Assembly (NCBI GenBank): GCA_035363095.1
Contig: DAOSEK010000002.1
Span: forward strand, 77,234 to 141,233
DNA from: DAOSEK01 sp035363095
GTDB taxonomy: Archaea; Nanobdellota; Nanobdellia; Woesearchaeales; UBA119
DNA: 64,000 nucleotides
Direction: 5' to 3'
In this document: piece by piece, positions 33,553-43,449 of the stretch
Position numbering within the stretch: the stretch's first letter is position 1
Layout: each line of letters opens with the position of its first letter
Program-made: the position numbers and the translations under genes
Notes under the pieces: generated by a model
The model's database searches: none
What the model was told of the DNA's origin: nothing
The model's input: only the letters and a program-made list of their open reading frames with translations

Positions 33553-35559
33553 ATGAAATCTCAAAACAAAAAACAATTAACAGAATTATCAAAAGAAGGC
33601 TTAGTCAAACAAACAAATGAAAATATTACTCCTTTTCACAAAAAAATAAGAATTGCCTTAGCAAAAATAATAATAGAATCACTACAAAAAGAAGAACAAT
33701 ACTTGTTATTAAATACTATTTTACATGAAAAAGAATCAAAACACTCTTTAATCTCATCTGAAACCAAAGAATTATTATCCCAAAAAATCTCAGAAGAGCT
33801 TGAAATCCCACCAAACCTAGAACTTGGAAACTTTGCATATCCTTGCTTTAAACTATCAAGCACATTAAAGAAGCCCCCAATCCAAATATCAAAAGAATTA
33901 TCCCAAAAAATCTCAGGTCTGTTATCAAAGCCCTTCTCAAATTCAAAAGAAAAATTAACAAAAGAGCTTTACTATATCGATTCAATAAAGTCAATCGGGC
34001 CATACCTAAATTTTTACTTGAATAAATCAAACATTTCAAAAGAGCTTTTATCATTAATTTTAACCCAAAATAATGAATATGGTAAATTGAAAAATAAGAA
34101 CCCTAAAACAATTCTCATCGAATCTCCTGGACCAAATACCAATAAACCACTCCATTTAGGTCATCTCAGAAACATGCTTTTAGGTGATTCCATCTCCAAA
34201 ATACTTGCTTTTTATGGAAATGATATCCACATAGTTAATATAATCAATGACAGAGGTATCCATATCTGTAAATCCATGCTTGCCTATCAAAAATTAGGTG
34301 AAAACAAAACCCCAAAATCTGAAAACATAAAATCCGATCATTTTGTTGGAAATTATTATGTTCTTTATTCAAAAATTGAAAAAGAAAATCCAGAGGTAAT
34401 AAAAGAAGCAGAAGAGCTTTTAATCAAATGGGAGAATGAAGACCCAAAAGTAATCAAACTCTGGGAGAAAATGAACAAATGGGCAATAGAAGGCTTTCAA
34501 AAAACTTATAACAAACTTGGTTTTAATATTGAAAAGGATTACTTTGAAAGTCAAATCTACAAAAAAGGAAGGGAAATAATCTTAGAAGGTCTAAAACAAG
34601 GGATTTTTCAAAAAGATGAGAGTGGTGCAATAATTGCTGACCTAAAAGACAAATCTCTTGGGCAAAAAGTTCTATTAAGGGCTAATGGTACCAGTGTATA
34701 TATAACACAAGACATCTATTTGTCAAAACAAAGATATGACGAATACAAATACGACAAAATGATATACGTAGTAGCAAATGAACAAGAACGTCACTTTCAA
34801 ACCCTTTTTGAAATCCTAAAAAAATTAAAATATGAATTCGCTAATAATTGTATTCATTTCTCTTATGGAATGGTAGAACTTCCAGAAGGCAAAATGAAGT
34901 CAAGAGAGGGAAATGTAATCGATACTGATGACTTAATTGAACAGATGAGTGCACTCTCAAAAGAAGAAATACAAAAAAGATACTCTAATCTAACAATCAA
35001 AGAAATTAATAATCGTGCTGAAAAAATAGCCCTGTGTGCTATTAAATTCTTCTTCTTAAAATTTGATCCTGCAAGAAATTTTGTATTTAACCCCCAAGAA
35101 TCCCTTTCATTTGAAGGGGAAACAGGACCATACATACAATATACATATGCCCGTATAAAAAGCATTGAAAAAAATGTAAACAAAACAGGAATAAATTTTG
35201 ATTTTGATAGCGCAAAAGACATTAAAAAAGCCTTAGGTAAAATTGATTGTTCTCTGCTTGATACCCCACTTGATTTTGAACTTATATCGCTTTTGCTTGG
35301 GTTTGAGGAAAAAATAGAATCTGCTTCTATTAACTTTAAGCCAAGCATCCTTGCAAGATACGCTTTAGATTTATCTCAATGCATTAACAAATACTACCAT
35401 ACAAACAGGGTTTTAGAGGATATTTCAAAAGAAGACCCAACTTCTGTTGATAATATGCCAACCATATCTCTATCAAGGCTTATGCTTTTAAAAGCCTCTG
35501 CATTAGTTCTTAAGAATACTCTTGTGTTGTTTGGAATAGATGTTTTAGATGAAATGTAA
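33553..35559 (+). CDS. argS: arginyl-tRNA synthetase
   Basis: Class I synthetase. The HIGH motif is in NKPLHLGHLRNM (after the family's SPGPNTNK), the KMSK-equivalent in GKMKSREGNVIDTDDL, and the C-terminal DALR-type anticodon-binding domain includes LSRLMLLKASALVLKNTLVLFGI. The N-terminal additional domain is also present; length 668 aa is within the family range. It follows the NFACT-R gene by 28 nt and is probably co-transcribed. Confidence 0.96.
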   Translation: MKSQNKKQLTELSKEGLVKQTNENITPFHKKIRIALAKIIIESLQKEEQYLLLNTILHEKESKHSLISSETKELLSQKISEELEIPPNLELGNFAYPCFKLSSTLKKPPIQISKELSQKISGLLSKPFSNSKEKLTKELYYIDSIKSIGPYLNFYLNKSNISKELLSLILTQNNEYGKLKNKNPKTILIESPGPNTNKPLHLGHLRNMLLGDSISKILAFYGNDIHIVNIINDRGIHICKSMLAYQKLGENKTPKSENIKSDHFVGNYYVLYSKIEKENPEVIKEAEELLIKWENEDPKVIKLWEKMNKWAIEGFQKTYNKLGFNIEKDYFESQIYKKGREIILEGLKQGIFQKDESGAIIADLKDKSLGQKVLLRANGTSVYITQDIYLSKQRYDEYKYDKMIYVVANEQERHFQTLFEILKKLKYEFANNCIHFSYGMVELPEGKMKSREGNVIDTDDLIEQMSALSKEEIQKRYSNLTIKEINNRAEKIALCAIKFFFLKFDPARNFVFNPQESLSFEGETGPYIQYTYARIKSIEKNVNKTGINFDFDSAKDIKKALGKIDCSLLDTPLDFELISLLLGFEEKIESASINFKPSILARYALDLSQCINKYYHTNRVLEDISKEDPTSVDNMPTISLSRLMLLKASALVLKNTLVLFGIDVLDEM

Positions 35560-35577
35560 AATAGTATTTGAAGGTTT

Positions 35578-36321
35578 TTAGTCTTTAGTAAACATTTGCT
35601 TCACAAAATCTATCTCCTGTTTAAGATTTTCAATTTCGTATTTTTTATCTTGGATATTTAGTTCAAGAAGTATTGGGCATTGAAGGGAAACTAATTCCTT
35701 AAATTTATCTAGGTTTTTACATCCCATAATCTGTTGATGGTCCTTGATTTTGCCAAAAAACTCAGAGAATCTTCTATCACTAAAATGAATATGTTGAATG
35801 ACACCACTAAAGGCTTTAATAAAATTGTTCATATATTTTCTGCCATATGTTAAAGAATGAGCACTATCAAATATAAGCTGATAGCCGTTTTTAACAAGTC
35901 CTTCCAATTCTTTAAGTTTAACCCTTGATTTTTTAGGCATATTCTCAAAACAAACATTCATCTTGGTATTATCAAACAAATCTAATCTTTTAACAAGATT
36001 TGGATGAAATACAATAGCCTTTGCATTCACCTCAAAGTAAATCTTTTCCAATCTTTTAATAACTTCATTTGTTTTTTGATTAGAATCATAAAAAATCTCT
36101 TTTTTATCAGATTTGTAAAAAGGGGCATGTATTGAAACATATTTCATCTTGTTTAGTATTGAAATAGATTTAATATTAAGCCCTTCTGTCAAGTGCGTTT
36201 CGTGAGAAAAAAGAACTTCTATTGCCCTAACATTTAGCCTGCTAATGATTTCAATTTGTTTATCTATTTTTGGGTCCCATGAATAAATACTGCCTGTAGA
36301 TAAGCCAACAAGATTATTCAT
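35578..36321 (-). CDS. TIM-barrel protein, AP endonuclease 2 / xylose isomerase-like
   Basis: The 247-aa chain has the strand-end motifs of this superfamily: VSIHAPFYK, AIVFHPN, VCFENMP, LIFDSAHSL, IQHIHFSDRR and ILLELN, giving histidine and acidic metal ligands. Members are AP endonucleases (endonuclease IV) or sugar isomerases. The substrate cannot be read; it is shorter than endonuclease IV. It is convergent with argS, 18 nt apart. Confidence 0.85.
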   Translation of the reverse strand: MNNLVGLSTGSIYSWDPKIDKQIEIISRLNVRAIEVLFSHETHLTEGLNIKSISILNKMKYVSIHAPFYKSDKKEIFYDSNQKTNEVIKRLEKIYFEVNAKAIVFHPNLVKRLDLFDNTKMNVCFENMPKKSRVKLKELEGLVKNGYQLIFDSAHSLTYGRKYMNNFIKAFSGVIQHIHFSDRRFSEFFGKIKDHQQIMGCKNLDKFKELVSLQCPILLELNIQDKKYEIENLKQEIDFVKQMFTKD

Positions 36322-36621
36322 TCACTTAGAGTATAACTTCCTATATATAATGATTTTCCTAATTATGACCAGAAGAAAATGAAATTTCACTAATAAATAA
36401 GGGCCATTGTCTCATTAAATAGTTTTTTTTAATGGTTGAATTTATTTTAGCTTGCGTGCTGGCAATAACTGTTGGAAATAAAAAATGATTTTAATGCTAT
36501 TCTTATTCAATCTTATTTTTCCTATCAACTTTATTTGAGTTTTTTTTCCATTAGATGATAGTTATAACCAAGCGATTTAAGGATTTTTTATTCGCAAAAT
36601 CTATTCGGAAAATTCAATAAT
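36322..36621. other. intergenic, no gene seen
   Basis: About 300 bases between two minus-strand genes. TATATATAA-like sequence near 36342-36350 is a possible promoter for the TIM-barrel gene. I see no gene or repeat. Confidence 0.4.
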
Positions 36622-37332
36622 TTAAGGAAGCAAACGTCCATAAGCAAACCAAAAAATGGAATAATCATCTCTTTTAACTAACTTAACTTTAACATTCTCA
36701 AAAAACTGCCCAAGAATGATTTTTAGTTCTTCTTTTGTAAAATAATAATGGGGTTGCATATATTCAAAGTCTTTTGATAGATAATAGAAAAGATGTGGCT
36801 CTGATCTATCTTGTTTATGATAATTCTTTATTATTTTACCCTCTGGAAGTCTCACTTCAATATAGAATCTACTTTTGTCGTTCTTTATCATATTGTAAGT
36901 TAAAAAAGTTCCAAAAAAATATCCTCCTTTTTTAGTAACTCTTTTTATTTCACTTAATGTAAACATTATATTTTCGAGCCTACCATGATAAATAGCTTGA
37001 AAACAAAATGTGGAATCAAAAGCATTATTGTTATAAGGAAATGGATTGTACATGCTAGACCTTTTTGTAAAAATTTTATATCCTTCCTTATTAGCATTTT
37101 TCTTTGTAGCATTTATAGCTGCAGAAGTATGATCAAATGCATGAACAATAAATCCTTTTCTTAACAATGGAAGTGATACTCCTAATCCATTTCCACAAGC
37201 CACATCTAATACTTTCTTTATATTGTTATTTTTTTCAAGAATTGGAAAAGCATGATGTGAAAAATTACTAACAAAAACCCCCTTTTTTGATGCATTCTTT
37301 TTCCAATGTCTAGCATGAGTTACTTTCTCCAT
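36622..37332 (-). CDS. class I SAM-dependent methyltransferase
   Basis: Motif I is VLDVACGNGLGVSLPLLRKG, motif II acidic residue in VHAFDHTSAA, motif IV region FDSTFCFQAIYHGR, and post-motif KKGGYFFGTFLTY. The 236-aa length fits small-molecule methyltransferases of the UbiE/type-11 class. The substrate is unknown. Confidence 0.88.
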   Translation of the reverse strand: MEKVTHARHWKKNASKKGVFVSNFSHHAFPILEKNNNIKKVLDVACGNGLGVSLPLLRKGFIVHAFDHTSAAINATKKNANKEGYKIFTKRSSMYNPFPYNNNAFDSTFCFQAIYHGRLENIMFTLSEIKRVTKKGGYFFGTFLTYNMIKNDKSRFYIEVRLPEGKIIKNYHKQDRSEPHLFYYLSKDFEYMQPHYYFTKEELKIILGQFFENVKVKLVKRDDYSIFWFAYGRLLP

Positions 37333-37410
37333 ATAACTGCTAAATAATATATTACTTTAATAAATTTAACGTTTTTCTCACAGGATTTTAGTTTTTAAAT
37401 CACTAAAAAA

Positions 37411-37530
37411 TAAAAAACCTTGGCATAAATGCTTAGGGTATCTAGATGATCGTTCAAGTTTAATCTTCATGAAAATCCGTCTCTTAAAACTTTAGACCTC
37501 AAGACCAAATTATGCAAATCAGCGAGGATT
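37411..37530 (-). repeat. degenerate dispersed repeat, module B and linker
   Basis: On the minus strand, 37462-37411 keeps GCATTTATGCC and AAGGTTTTTTATT from module B. The adjoining linker (37463-37530) keeps a GAAAATCCGTCT-like string. No module A is seen, so this is a decayed partial copy. Confidence 0.5.
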
Positions 37531-37815
37531 TCAAGAAATCAATCCTTTGGTAACCTAATGAGAATTTAACGACTCAAAAACCCTGTAGACTTCTTCAACC
37601 AAATATAATTTTCCAGCTTTCTTTCAGAAATTTCTTAGCTCTGAATTATTCGAGAAAAAAATTTCTTCTACGATTGGGAAATATCATTTAGGTAAATTTT
37701 TAACTTAGTAGAAACATGTTTTTAGTAATTAGAGATGAGTAGGAGAAGTCTCACCTTGCGTTCGCTTCGTTCCACAAACCAAATATTTATAAATTTCTTT
37801 TTTATTGTTTATAAT

Positions 37816-38595
37816 ATGAAGAAAAAATACTTTAGGTTTTTGAGTTTAACTTTTCTCCTTATAGGAATGTTCTTCTTATTTAACTCAAAAACGAATATTA
37901 CAGGAGCGGTTGTAGGAATTTCAAATATTCCTTCTGGAGTTAGTTCTATTTTAGGAATTATTTTTATCATAGTTTCTGTAATTCTGCTTGTTGATAAAGA
38001 AAGTATAGATAATATTGTTGGATTTGTAGAAGGCTACAATCCAGTAACTAAAGAAAAATCCCAAAGTCCATTATATGCTAAAATTACTGAAAAAAATATC
38101 GATGAAATATTTCAAACACCCCTTGAAAAGAAGTTTAGGAAAAATATTATGGGAGCTAAAGCAATCGTTTATATGGGGTCTGATGGAAATTATCACACTG
38201 CTTTTTTAACTGAAGCTATAAATACTCACCATAGGCATGCAGCAGCTACTGTTGCAAGGTTAGTCGAAGGAAAATTAAGTAATTTTTCTTACACAGATGA
38301 AAAAGCTGATTCTTTATACAAGGGAGACTCTGATAAATCTTGTGAATTATTAACACGATGTGGCGGTTTTGAACTTCAATATGACCTAGAACAAAATAAG
38401 ATAGTTGGAATACAACAAGATTCTTGGTTAACCAAAGAACAAAAAAGATGTGGTAGACAATTAAGCCAAGAAGTAGAGGAAGATATGATATTAGATTTGC
38501 TTTCTAAGATAGATAAAAATTATTTATGTGAAGGTCTTAAGAATTTAGATGATGAGTATCTATATAAACTTAAAGCAGATCCGAAAGCCGCTTAG
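37816..38595 (+). CDS. membrane-anchored hypothetical protein with ITGAVVG motif, 259 aa
   Basis: The N-terminus has two hydrophobic helices (LSLTFLLIGMFFLFN and SSILGIIFIIVSVILLV) linked by NITGAVVGISNIPSG. The rest (~60-259) is a soluble domain I do not recognise (FQTPLEKKFRKNIMGAKAIV ... INTHHRHAAATVARLVEG). The start is set by ATTTATAAAT (37785-37794), centred ~26 nt before ATG 37816; the upstream frame from 37735 crosses this promoter. The last 4 nt overlap the convergent phosphoesterase gene. Confidence 0.78.
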   Translation: MKKKYFRFLSLTFLLIGMFFLFNSKTNITGAVVGISNIPSGVSSILGIIFIIVSVILLVDKESIDNIVGFVEGYNPVTKEKSQSPLYAKITEKNIDEIFQTPLEKKFRKNIMGAKAIVYMGSDGNYHTAFLTEAINTHHRHAAATVARLVEGKLSNFSYTDEKADSLYKGDSDKSCELLTRCGGFELQYDLEQNKIVGIQQDSWLTKEQKRCGRQLSQEVEEDMILDLLSKIDKNYLCEGLKNLDDEYLYKLKADPKAA

Positions 38596-39581
38596 TATTT
38601 TTTTCGTTCTAAAAATAAATACTCTTCTCTAGATTCAAAGGGGTTTTTTACATCATAAATCTCATTTACATCCATTCTAATTTTATCAACAGCTCTTGCC
38701 AACTCCATACTATATTCTTCTAAATACCTTTTCCTTCTAGAAATTCCAACATTGTCCATATACTCCCTATTAAAAGAATCTAATTTCTCTGCAAGCATAT
38801 CAACTAATTGATCAGTTCTTCCTTCATTTTTTATGGCAGGAACATCTTTTTCGATATATTCTAAGAACCATTGATAAGAATTTAAATTCAATTCTGGCAT
38901 CCATCTATTATCAAACGCATTAACTAAATTTGCTTTATAAGACATTTTCTCGGCTTGTTCTAATGTAAAGAAGTTTAACCGATTCTTATCTAGATCAATC
39001 CTTGCAAAAGTTTTTTCCAGGCCATAACATAAACCAATTCCTCCGGGGTTAATTAAAGTAAATTTTTCTAAATTTAACTGAATATTATCTCCTTCTAACT
39101 GATTAACTCCTTTATTTTGAAGTGTATAGCATCCTTTTTTATGAGTATGACCAAATAATGCTATAGATACTTTAGGATAATGAGCTTGAATATATTTTCC
39201 TTCTTTTTGAAGCAGTCTTGCATTTCTTAAACGAATCCCTTCTGTTTGAAGACTAGAATGAAATAAGACGATATTACCTAGATTTACTACTCTAGGTAAA
39301 CTCGAAATATATTCTAAATTTTCAAGAGTTATTTTTTGATATGATTTATCTGTTATTTTATCTTCATGGTTTCCTCTAACACAATAATCTACATTTTTCC
39401 TGACATAATCAATGCACAGATTATCTGAAAAATCGGTAAATTTATTAACAATGTCTCCTAAACATAAAATTCCATTTTTCTTCATATTTTTAGTTGATTT
39501 AAAAAATCGATCTAAATATTGAAAACTTCCTTGTATATCTGAGATGACTAAATAGATTCCTTTCAATTTTTCCTTTTCCAT
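38592..39581 (-). CDS. calcineurin-like metallophosphoesterase, 329 aa
   Basis: Blocks ISDIQGSF (DxQG variant of DxH), CLGDIVNK (GD), VRGNHEDK (GNH), FHSSLQ and FGHTHKKG (GHTH) identify a two-metal phosphoesterase. A ~130-aa helical C-terminal region of unknown role follows. In the first block the His is replaced by Gln (DIQGS), as in some bis(5'-nucleosyl)-tetraphosphatase-like relatives. The start at 39581 is preferred over 39599, since TTTATAAAG lies ~26 nt before it. Confidence 0.88.
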   Translation of the reverse strand: MEKEKLKGIYLVISDIQGSFQYLDRFFKSTKNMKKNGILCLGDIVNKFTDFSDNLCIDYVRKNVDYCVRGNHEDKITDKSYQKITLENLEYISSLPRVVNLGNIVLFHSSLQTEGIRLRNARLLQKEGKYIQAHYPKVSIALFGHTHKKGCYTLQNKGVNQLEGDNIQLNLEKFTLINPGGIGLCYGLEKTFARIDLDKNRLNFFTLEQAEKMSYKANLVNAFDNRWMPELNLNSYQWFLEYIEKDVPAIKNEGRTDQLVDMLAEKLDSFNREYMDNVGISRRKRYLEEYSMELARAVDKIRMDVNEIYDVKNPFESREEYLFLERKKY

Positions 39582-39790
39582 ACAATATAAGAAAATCATA
39601 TTTCTTTATAAAGCCACCTTTTTTTTACCATTACTAAGTGATTATTGAGAATTTAATGCTTTCCCCTAGAAAATAGTACCTAGGCAATTATCTATAATTA
39701 ACAATTAAAACTTCAATCTCTTCACCTCGCCTCAACCAAGCTATGCTCTTGCGTATTCTCTTAAGACAATTAACAAGAACCAATGTTAAA

Positions 39791-40015
39791 ATAAAAAACC
39801 TTCGCATAAATGCTCCAGGAATCTCGTGAATAGTCGAGGTTAATCCTTGCATGAATCAGTCTATTCTTACTTTGGCTTGAAAAATCAACAACCTCCCCCA
39901 AACCGGCGAGGGATGTTGGTAATATAAAAGCATGCACTACATTAAAGCGAGGTTGTAGATTACAAAAAAGCGTACCAAGCCCTCATGTTGAAACACGAGG
40001 TATGCTTTTCTATTA
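39791..40015 (-). repeat. dispersed repeat on the minus strand: module A copy 6 followed by module B
   Basis: Module A runs 40015 to 39883 and module B 39842 to 39791, so the A-linker-B order is the same as on the plus strand. The terminal loop of A is changed (CCCTCGCC, then GGTTTGGGGG), and the stems partly hold. It is the only inverted full copy in the window and is co-directional with its minus-strand neighbours, lying right after the tandem thymidine kinase gene. Confidence 0.82.
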
Positions 40016-40026
40016 ATCATAATTTC

Positions 40027-41283
40027 TCACTTTAAGGCGAATTTCAGATCCCCAAAAGGATTAGGGTCTTTTTCACGTAAAGTTTTATGATGATTCTTAC
40101 AATATGACCTATACGAATCATTCCCTCCCACGAAAACTATAGGGTCATTATAATTTGCAGGCATGCTTATCCCATCCTTTTCAATAATTCTTTGAGTCTC
40201 TGTAGATATGTTTTCACATCCAGGATAAGAACAAATTGTGCTTTTACAATCAATTACATCTGAAAGACTAAGAACATTACCAATATCTTCTCCAAATGCC
40301 TCACCTCTGAAATCCCTGTTTAAGCCAGTTAAAATAAAAGAATAACCTCGCTTAGAATACTCTCTAACAAGCTCTGAAATCCCAACAATAAATTGTGCCT
40401 CATCAATTACAATAATATTTTTACCTAAATTCTCATTAAGAGATATTATCGTTTCAATATCACTACAATCTTTTACACTATAAGAACCAACAGCCCTTTT
40501 ATTATGGCTAACTATCTCGCTATTACTTGAATACCTCGTATCTATACTGGGCTTAAAAACAACGCATCTGTCTACTCCGTCCCTTTTTTCACTTATAACT
40601 TTAAGCTCCGCCAAAATATTGCATAACGTCTCTGTCTTTGAAGAAAACATTGGTCCCACAATGCTTCTAACACTTTGGGTTCTTAAATTCTTATCATTTA
40701 CATCAAGACCATAAAAACAGCTGTTGCATACAGGCATATATTCGCCATTATCTCTTATGCTTTTTGTTGCTTCACTTCCATCATTAAAGCATATCCCTTT
40801 CTTCCCTACATAATTTTGAGCAAGTGCCATAAGCCTTGGCATATTATTAAAATAATTACCCTCACCATCTAAAGGAATACCACTTAAAACAACAAATTTT
40901 TTTGCATCACTTATAGCTTTCACAAGATTGCAAATATCAGGCTTATCATTTCCAAACTCCCCAGCCTCGCATTCAAACTTATCAAAAAAATTAGCCCCTG
41001 CAATAAAGATATACTTAGACTTAGGATTCCTTAAAAGGGAAAAATATATCTCATCTGCACACTCAACTTCAATCGCTTCTTCAAAAAGGCCTGAGCTTGA
41101 AACAATCTTTTCAGGCGATGCTTTATCTTCTAAAAAATGTTTATACACCATAATCTTTTCATTCTCAACACCTGAAAGCCTAAGATTTCTTATAGCACAA
41201 ACCAACTCACTACTCTTACCAGACTTCACAGGTCCATATACCATGGTATAATAAATAGGTTCTAAAAAATTTACTCCTTGCAC
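40027..41283 (-). CDS. tandem thymidine kinase (degenerate N-module, intact C-module)
   Basis: The C-terminal half (~205-418) is a complete type II thymidine kinase: VGPMFSSKTETL (P-loop), VFKPSIDTRYS, VSHNKRAVG, IVIDEAQFIV (catalytic Glu), LTGLNRDFRGEAFG and a Zn/lid part with CSYPGC, STETQR and SYCKNHH. The N-terminal half (~1-200) follows the same order (VYGPVKSGKSSEL, VYKHFLEDKASPEKIVSSSG, LSGIPLDGEG, PVCNSC), but the IDEAQFF site reads FIAGANFF, so the catalytic Glu is lost. A single TK is ~190-230 aa. The start is GTG 41283; a later ATG would cut the first strand. Confidence 0.88.
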   Translation of the reverse strand: MQGVNFLEPIYYTMVYGPVKSGKSSELVCAIRNLRLSGVENEKIMVYKHFLEDKASPEKIVSSSGLFEEAIEVECADEIYFSLLRNPKSKYIFIAGANFFDKFECEAGEFGNDKPDICNLVKAISDAKKFVVLSGIPLDGEGNYFNNMPRLMALAQNYVGKKGICFNDGSEATKSIRDNGEYMPVCNSCFYGLDVNDKNLRTQSVRSIVGPMFSSKTETLCNILAELKVISEKRDGVDRCVVFKPSIDTRYSSNSEIVSHNKRAVGSYSVKDCSDIETIISLNENLGKNIIVIDEAQFIVGISELVREYSKRGYSFILTGLNRDFRGEAFGEDIGNVLSLSDVIDCKSTICSYPGCENISTETQRIIEKDGISMPANYNDPIVFVGGNDSYRSYCKNHHKTLREKDPNPFGDLKFALK

Positions 41284-41479
41284 ATATATCCCCCCCTTTT
41301 TCTATATACTACAAAATACAATACTACAAAAATCAGCCTTTATAATTATTCTCATTATCCAAAATATCTTTCAATGGATTTCAAAACCTAATACTCTAAA
41401 TTAAAGATATAGTTTGTAAAACCTAATTACCTTTTCAAGAATACAAATTAATTAATAGTTACCCTTGTAAAGAACCTAA

Positions 41480-41839
41480 ATGGATGAAAACTGCTTAAAT
41501 AAAAACAATATAGAGCTTGAATTAGAGCTTGCAAAAAAGCATTTGCCTAAAGCAAAAAGCTCAGGGCTGGATTTTTTATTATCCATTATGGCCATGAAAA
41601 GAGTCTTTGATATTAAATATAGTGACTTTGAAGAAGAATCACTTTCACTATACCGTTTAATTGAAACTATTAACCCACCAGATCTTACCTTAGAAAATGT
41701 AACAAAATACTCTAAAGCTATCAGGAGATTTAACTACTATGATTCTCCTTTAATAGACCCCAAACAAGACACTGAAAGTAAAAGTCGAAATTGCGCCCTA
41801 TCAAAAAGAAGTCCGTTTTGTGGTGAAGATTACTTCTAA
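41480..41839 (+). CDS. hypothetical protein, 119 aa
   Basis: I do not recognise this protein. Its first 80 residues are mostly helical and charged, the last ~30 polar, ending SPFCGEDYF. An AT-rich box ~26 nt before the ATG (about 41446-41458) supports expression. It is divergent from the tandem thymidine kinase. Confidence 0.62.
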   Translation: MDENCLNKNNIELELELAKKHLPKAKSSGLDFLLSIMAMKRVFDIKYSDFEEESLSLYRLIETINPPDLTLENVTKYSKAIRRFNYYDSPLIDPKQDTESKSRNCALSKRSPFCGEDYF

Positions 41840-42106
41840 AAAAATATACTATATACACCCTAAGTAAATATCGCTTCAATAATTAGAGATACTCTTAATT
41901 TTTCAAAATAAGAAAATAAATATTGCATCCATTAAATCCCAGTATTAATAATACTAATTAAGGATACTATCCCTAATCTAATAATTCAGTTAATGTATTT
42001 ATCTCAACACCTGTTTTAAAACTTGTTCTTAGAAAATTACCATCTAAGAAATATCTTTCTTGAAGTCTCGAAATCTATTTAAGAACATTCGCATTCCACA
42101 AGTACT

Positions 42107-43210
42107 ATGTCATTACTCTTAGAAGAAGAAATATCACAATCAATAAAACAACTTGGTCCAATTAGATTTGATGAGTTTATGAAAATAGCACTTTTTCATA
42201 GTGATTACGGATTCTACTCACAAAACAAAAAATCTCAAATCTCTCAATTTGGAACACTTGCTAGAGATTATATCTCTTATTCTCCAGAAGAACTCTGTCA
42301 ATACCCTGGTGAAAACACAGCAAAGGCAATACACAATTTAGCAACAAACAATCAAAAAATTCCTTTTCAAGAAATTCCTTTTAAAATAAGAGAAATTATC
42401 GGAACAAAACAAACATTAGCAAATAACCTTTTAGATTATCTAAAACATGCTCATAAAGATACCTATGAGAGGATTTCAGAATATCAAATAATTGACCCAT
42501 TTAACAATCTAGGAGAAGAGGATATAAATACCCTTAAAGGTATTGATGACAAACTAATAATCTCAAGAATAAATCCACTAGAATTAAATACCGACCCCTT
42601 TAACGGTTTTGTAATAGTGAACCAATACTTTAGCAAATTACCAGTTAACTTAATAGTTTTTAAAGGAAAAGAGCCAAATCTTTTATTTGTTTCTGAATCA
42701 AAGGATCATCTATTTGAAATAATTCCATTGCCTTGTGAAGACCCAAACATATTGGCTTTCATCGAAAAACACGGATATAACGTTCACAAAAACAAATTTC
42801 AATACCAAGAGAACTCTTTTGATAATTCTATACCACACAGCTTAGATATCTCAAAAGTATACGAAAAAATATCTAAATCTATCAGTTTTGGCGGAATTAT
42901 ATCAATCGATTATGGATATAAGGATATAAAACAACACTTAAAAGATTCTAAACCTAGCTATCTCAGAAATAATACAGAACTATTTAGAGTAAATCAAGGA
43001 TATCTAAATATTCAATATCCATTTGAATTTAGTCCAATTGAGTTAGTAGGCGAACAATCCTTTATTAGCGCACTTGATTTTAATCAACTTATAAATAGTG
43101 GAGAAGAAAATCAATTATCCCTATCTTACTTTGGTTGTCCAAAAGGTATAACAAATCCTTCTATCAAAAAACCTAAAAGTGGGTATCTCATCTTGGTTCA
43201 ATCAAAATAA
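42107..43210 (+). CDS. divergent MidA-like (DUF185/NDUFAF7) protein lacking a clear SAM motif
   Basis: The N-terminal segment GPIRFDEFMKIALFHSDYGFYSQ matches the start of MidA-family proteins, and the C-terminal part has GGIISIDYGYKDIKQHL and ALDFNQLI, matching the DYGY and VDF motifs. FVIVNQYFSKLPVNLIVFKG corresponds to the NE-x-DALPV region. The glycine-rich SAM motif I expected after the first segment is not visible (there is NLATNNQKIPFQEI), so the protein may not bind SAM. A TATA-like box ~26 nt upstream supports the start. Confidence 0.65.
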   Translation: MSLLLEEEISQSIKQLGPIRFDEFMKIALFHSDYGFYSQNKKSQISQFGTLARDYISYSPEELCQYPGENTAKAIHNLATNNQKIPFQEIPFKIREIIGTKQTLANNLLDYLKHAHKDTYERISEYQIIDPFNNLGEEDINTLKGIDDKLIISRINPLELNTDPFNGFVIVNQYFSKLPVNLIVFKGKEPNLLFVSESKDHLFEIIPLPCEDPNILAFIEKHGYNVHKNKFQYQENSFDNSIPHSLDISKVYEKISKSISFGGIISIDYGYKDIKQHLKDSKPSYLRNNTELFRVNQGYLNIQYPFEFSPIELVGEQSFISALDFNQLINSGEENQLSLSYFGCPKGITNPSIKKPKSGYLILVQSK

Positions 43211-43449
43211 GATAAACATCTAAAATCTATAAAAACATCTATATCCTTCCTAAATATATTTTGGTGAATCAGTCTCTTCTTACATGAGATCCAAATACAT
43301 AGGGCTCAAAAGATCAAAGCATACTAAATAATTGAGGATTTCATCAATAATCAACACACATTCTTTTAATTCAATTTATTAATATCTAAAGAGGCCCATT
43401 AATATCAGTACAAATCAAATTTCCAAAGCAATTTCCAAAAAAACGCTTT

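Noticed and set aside
43261..43345. Further copy of the dispersed repeat (GAATCAGTCTCTTCTTAC and a later GAGGATTTCATCAAT).
   Set aside because: Only short fragments resemble the linker and module B; too weak to call a copy.
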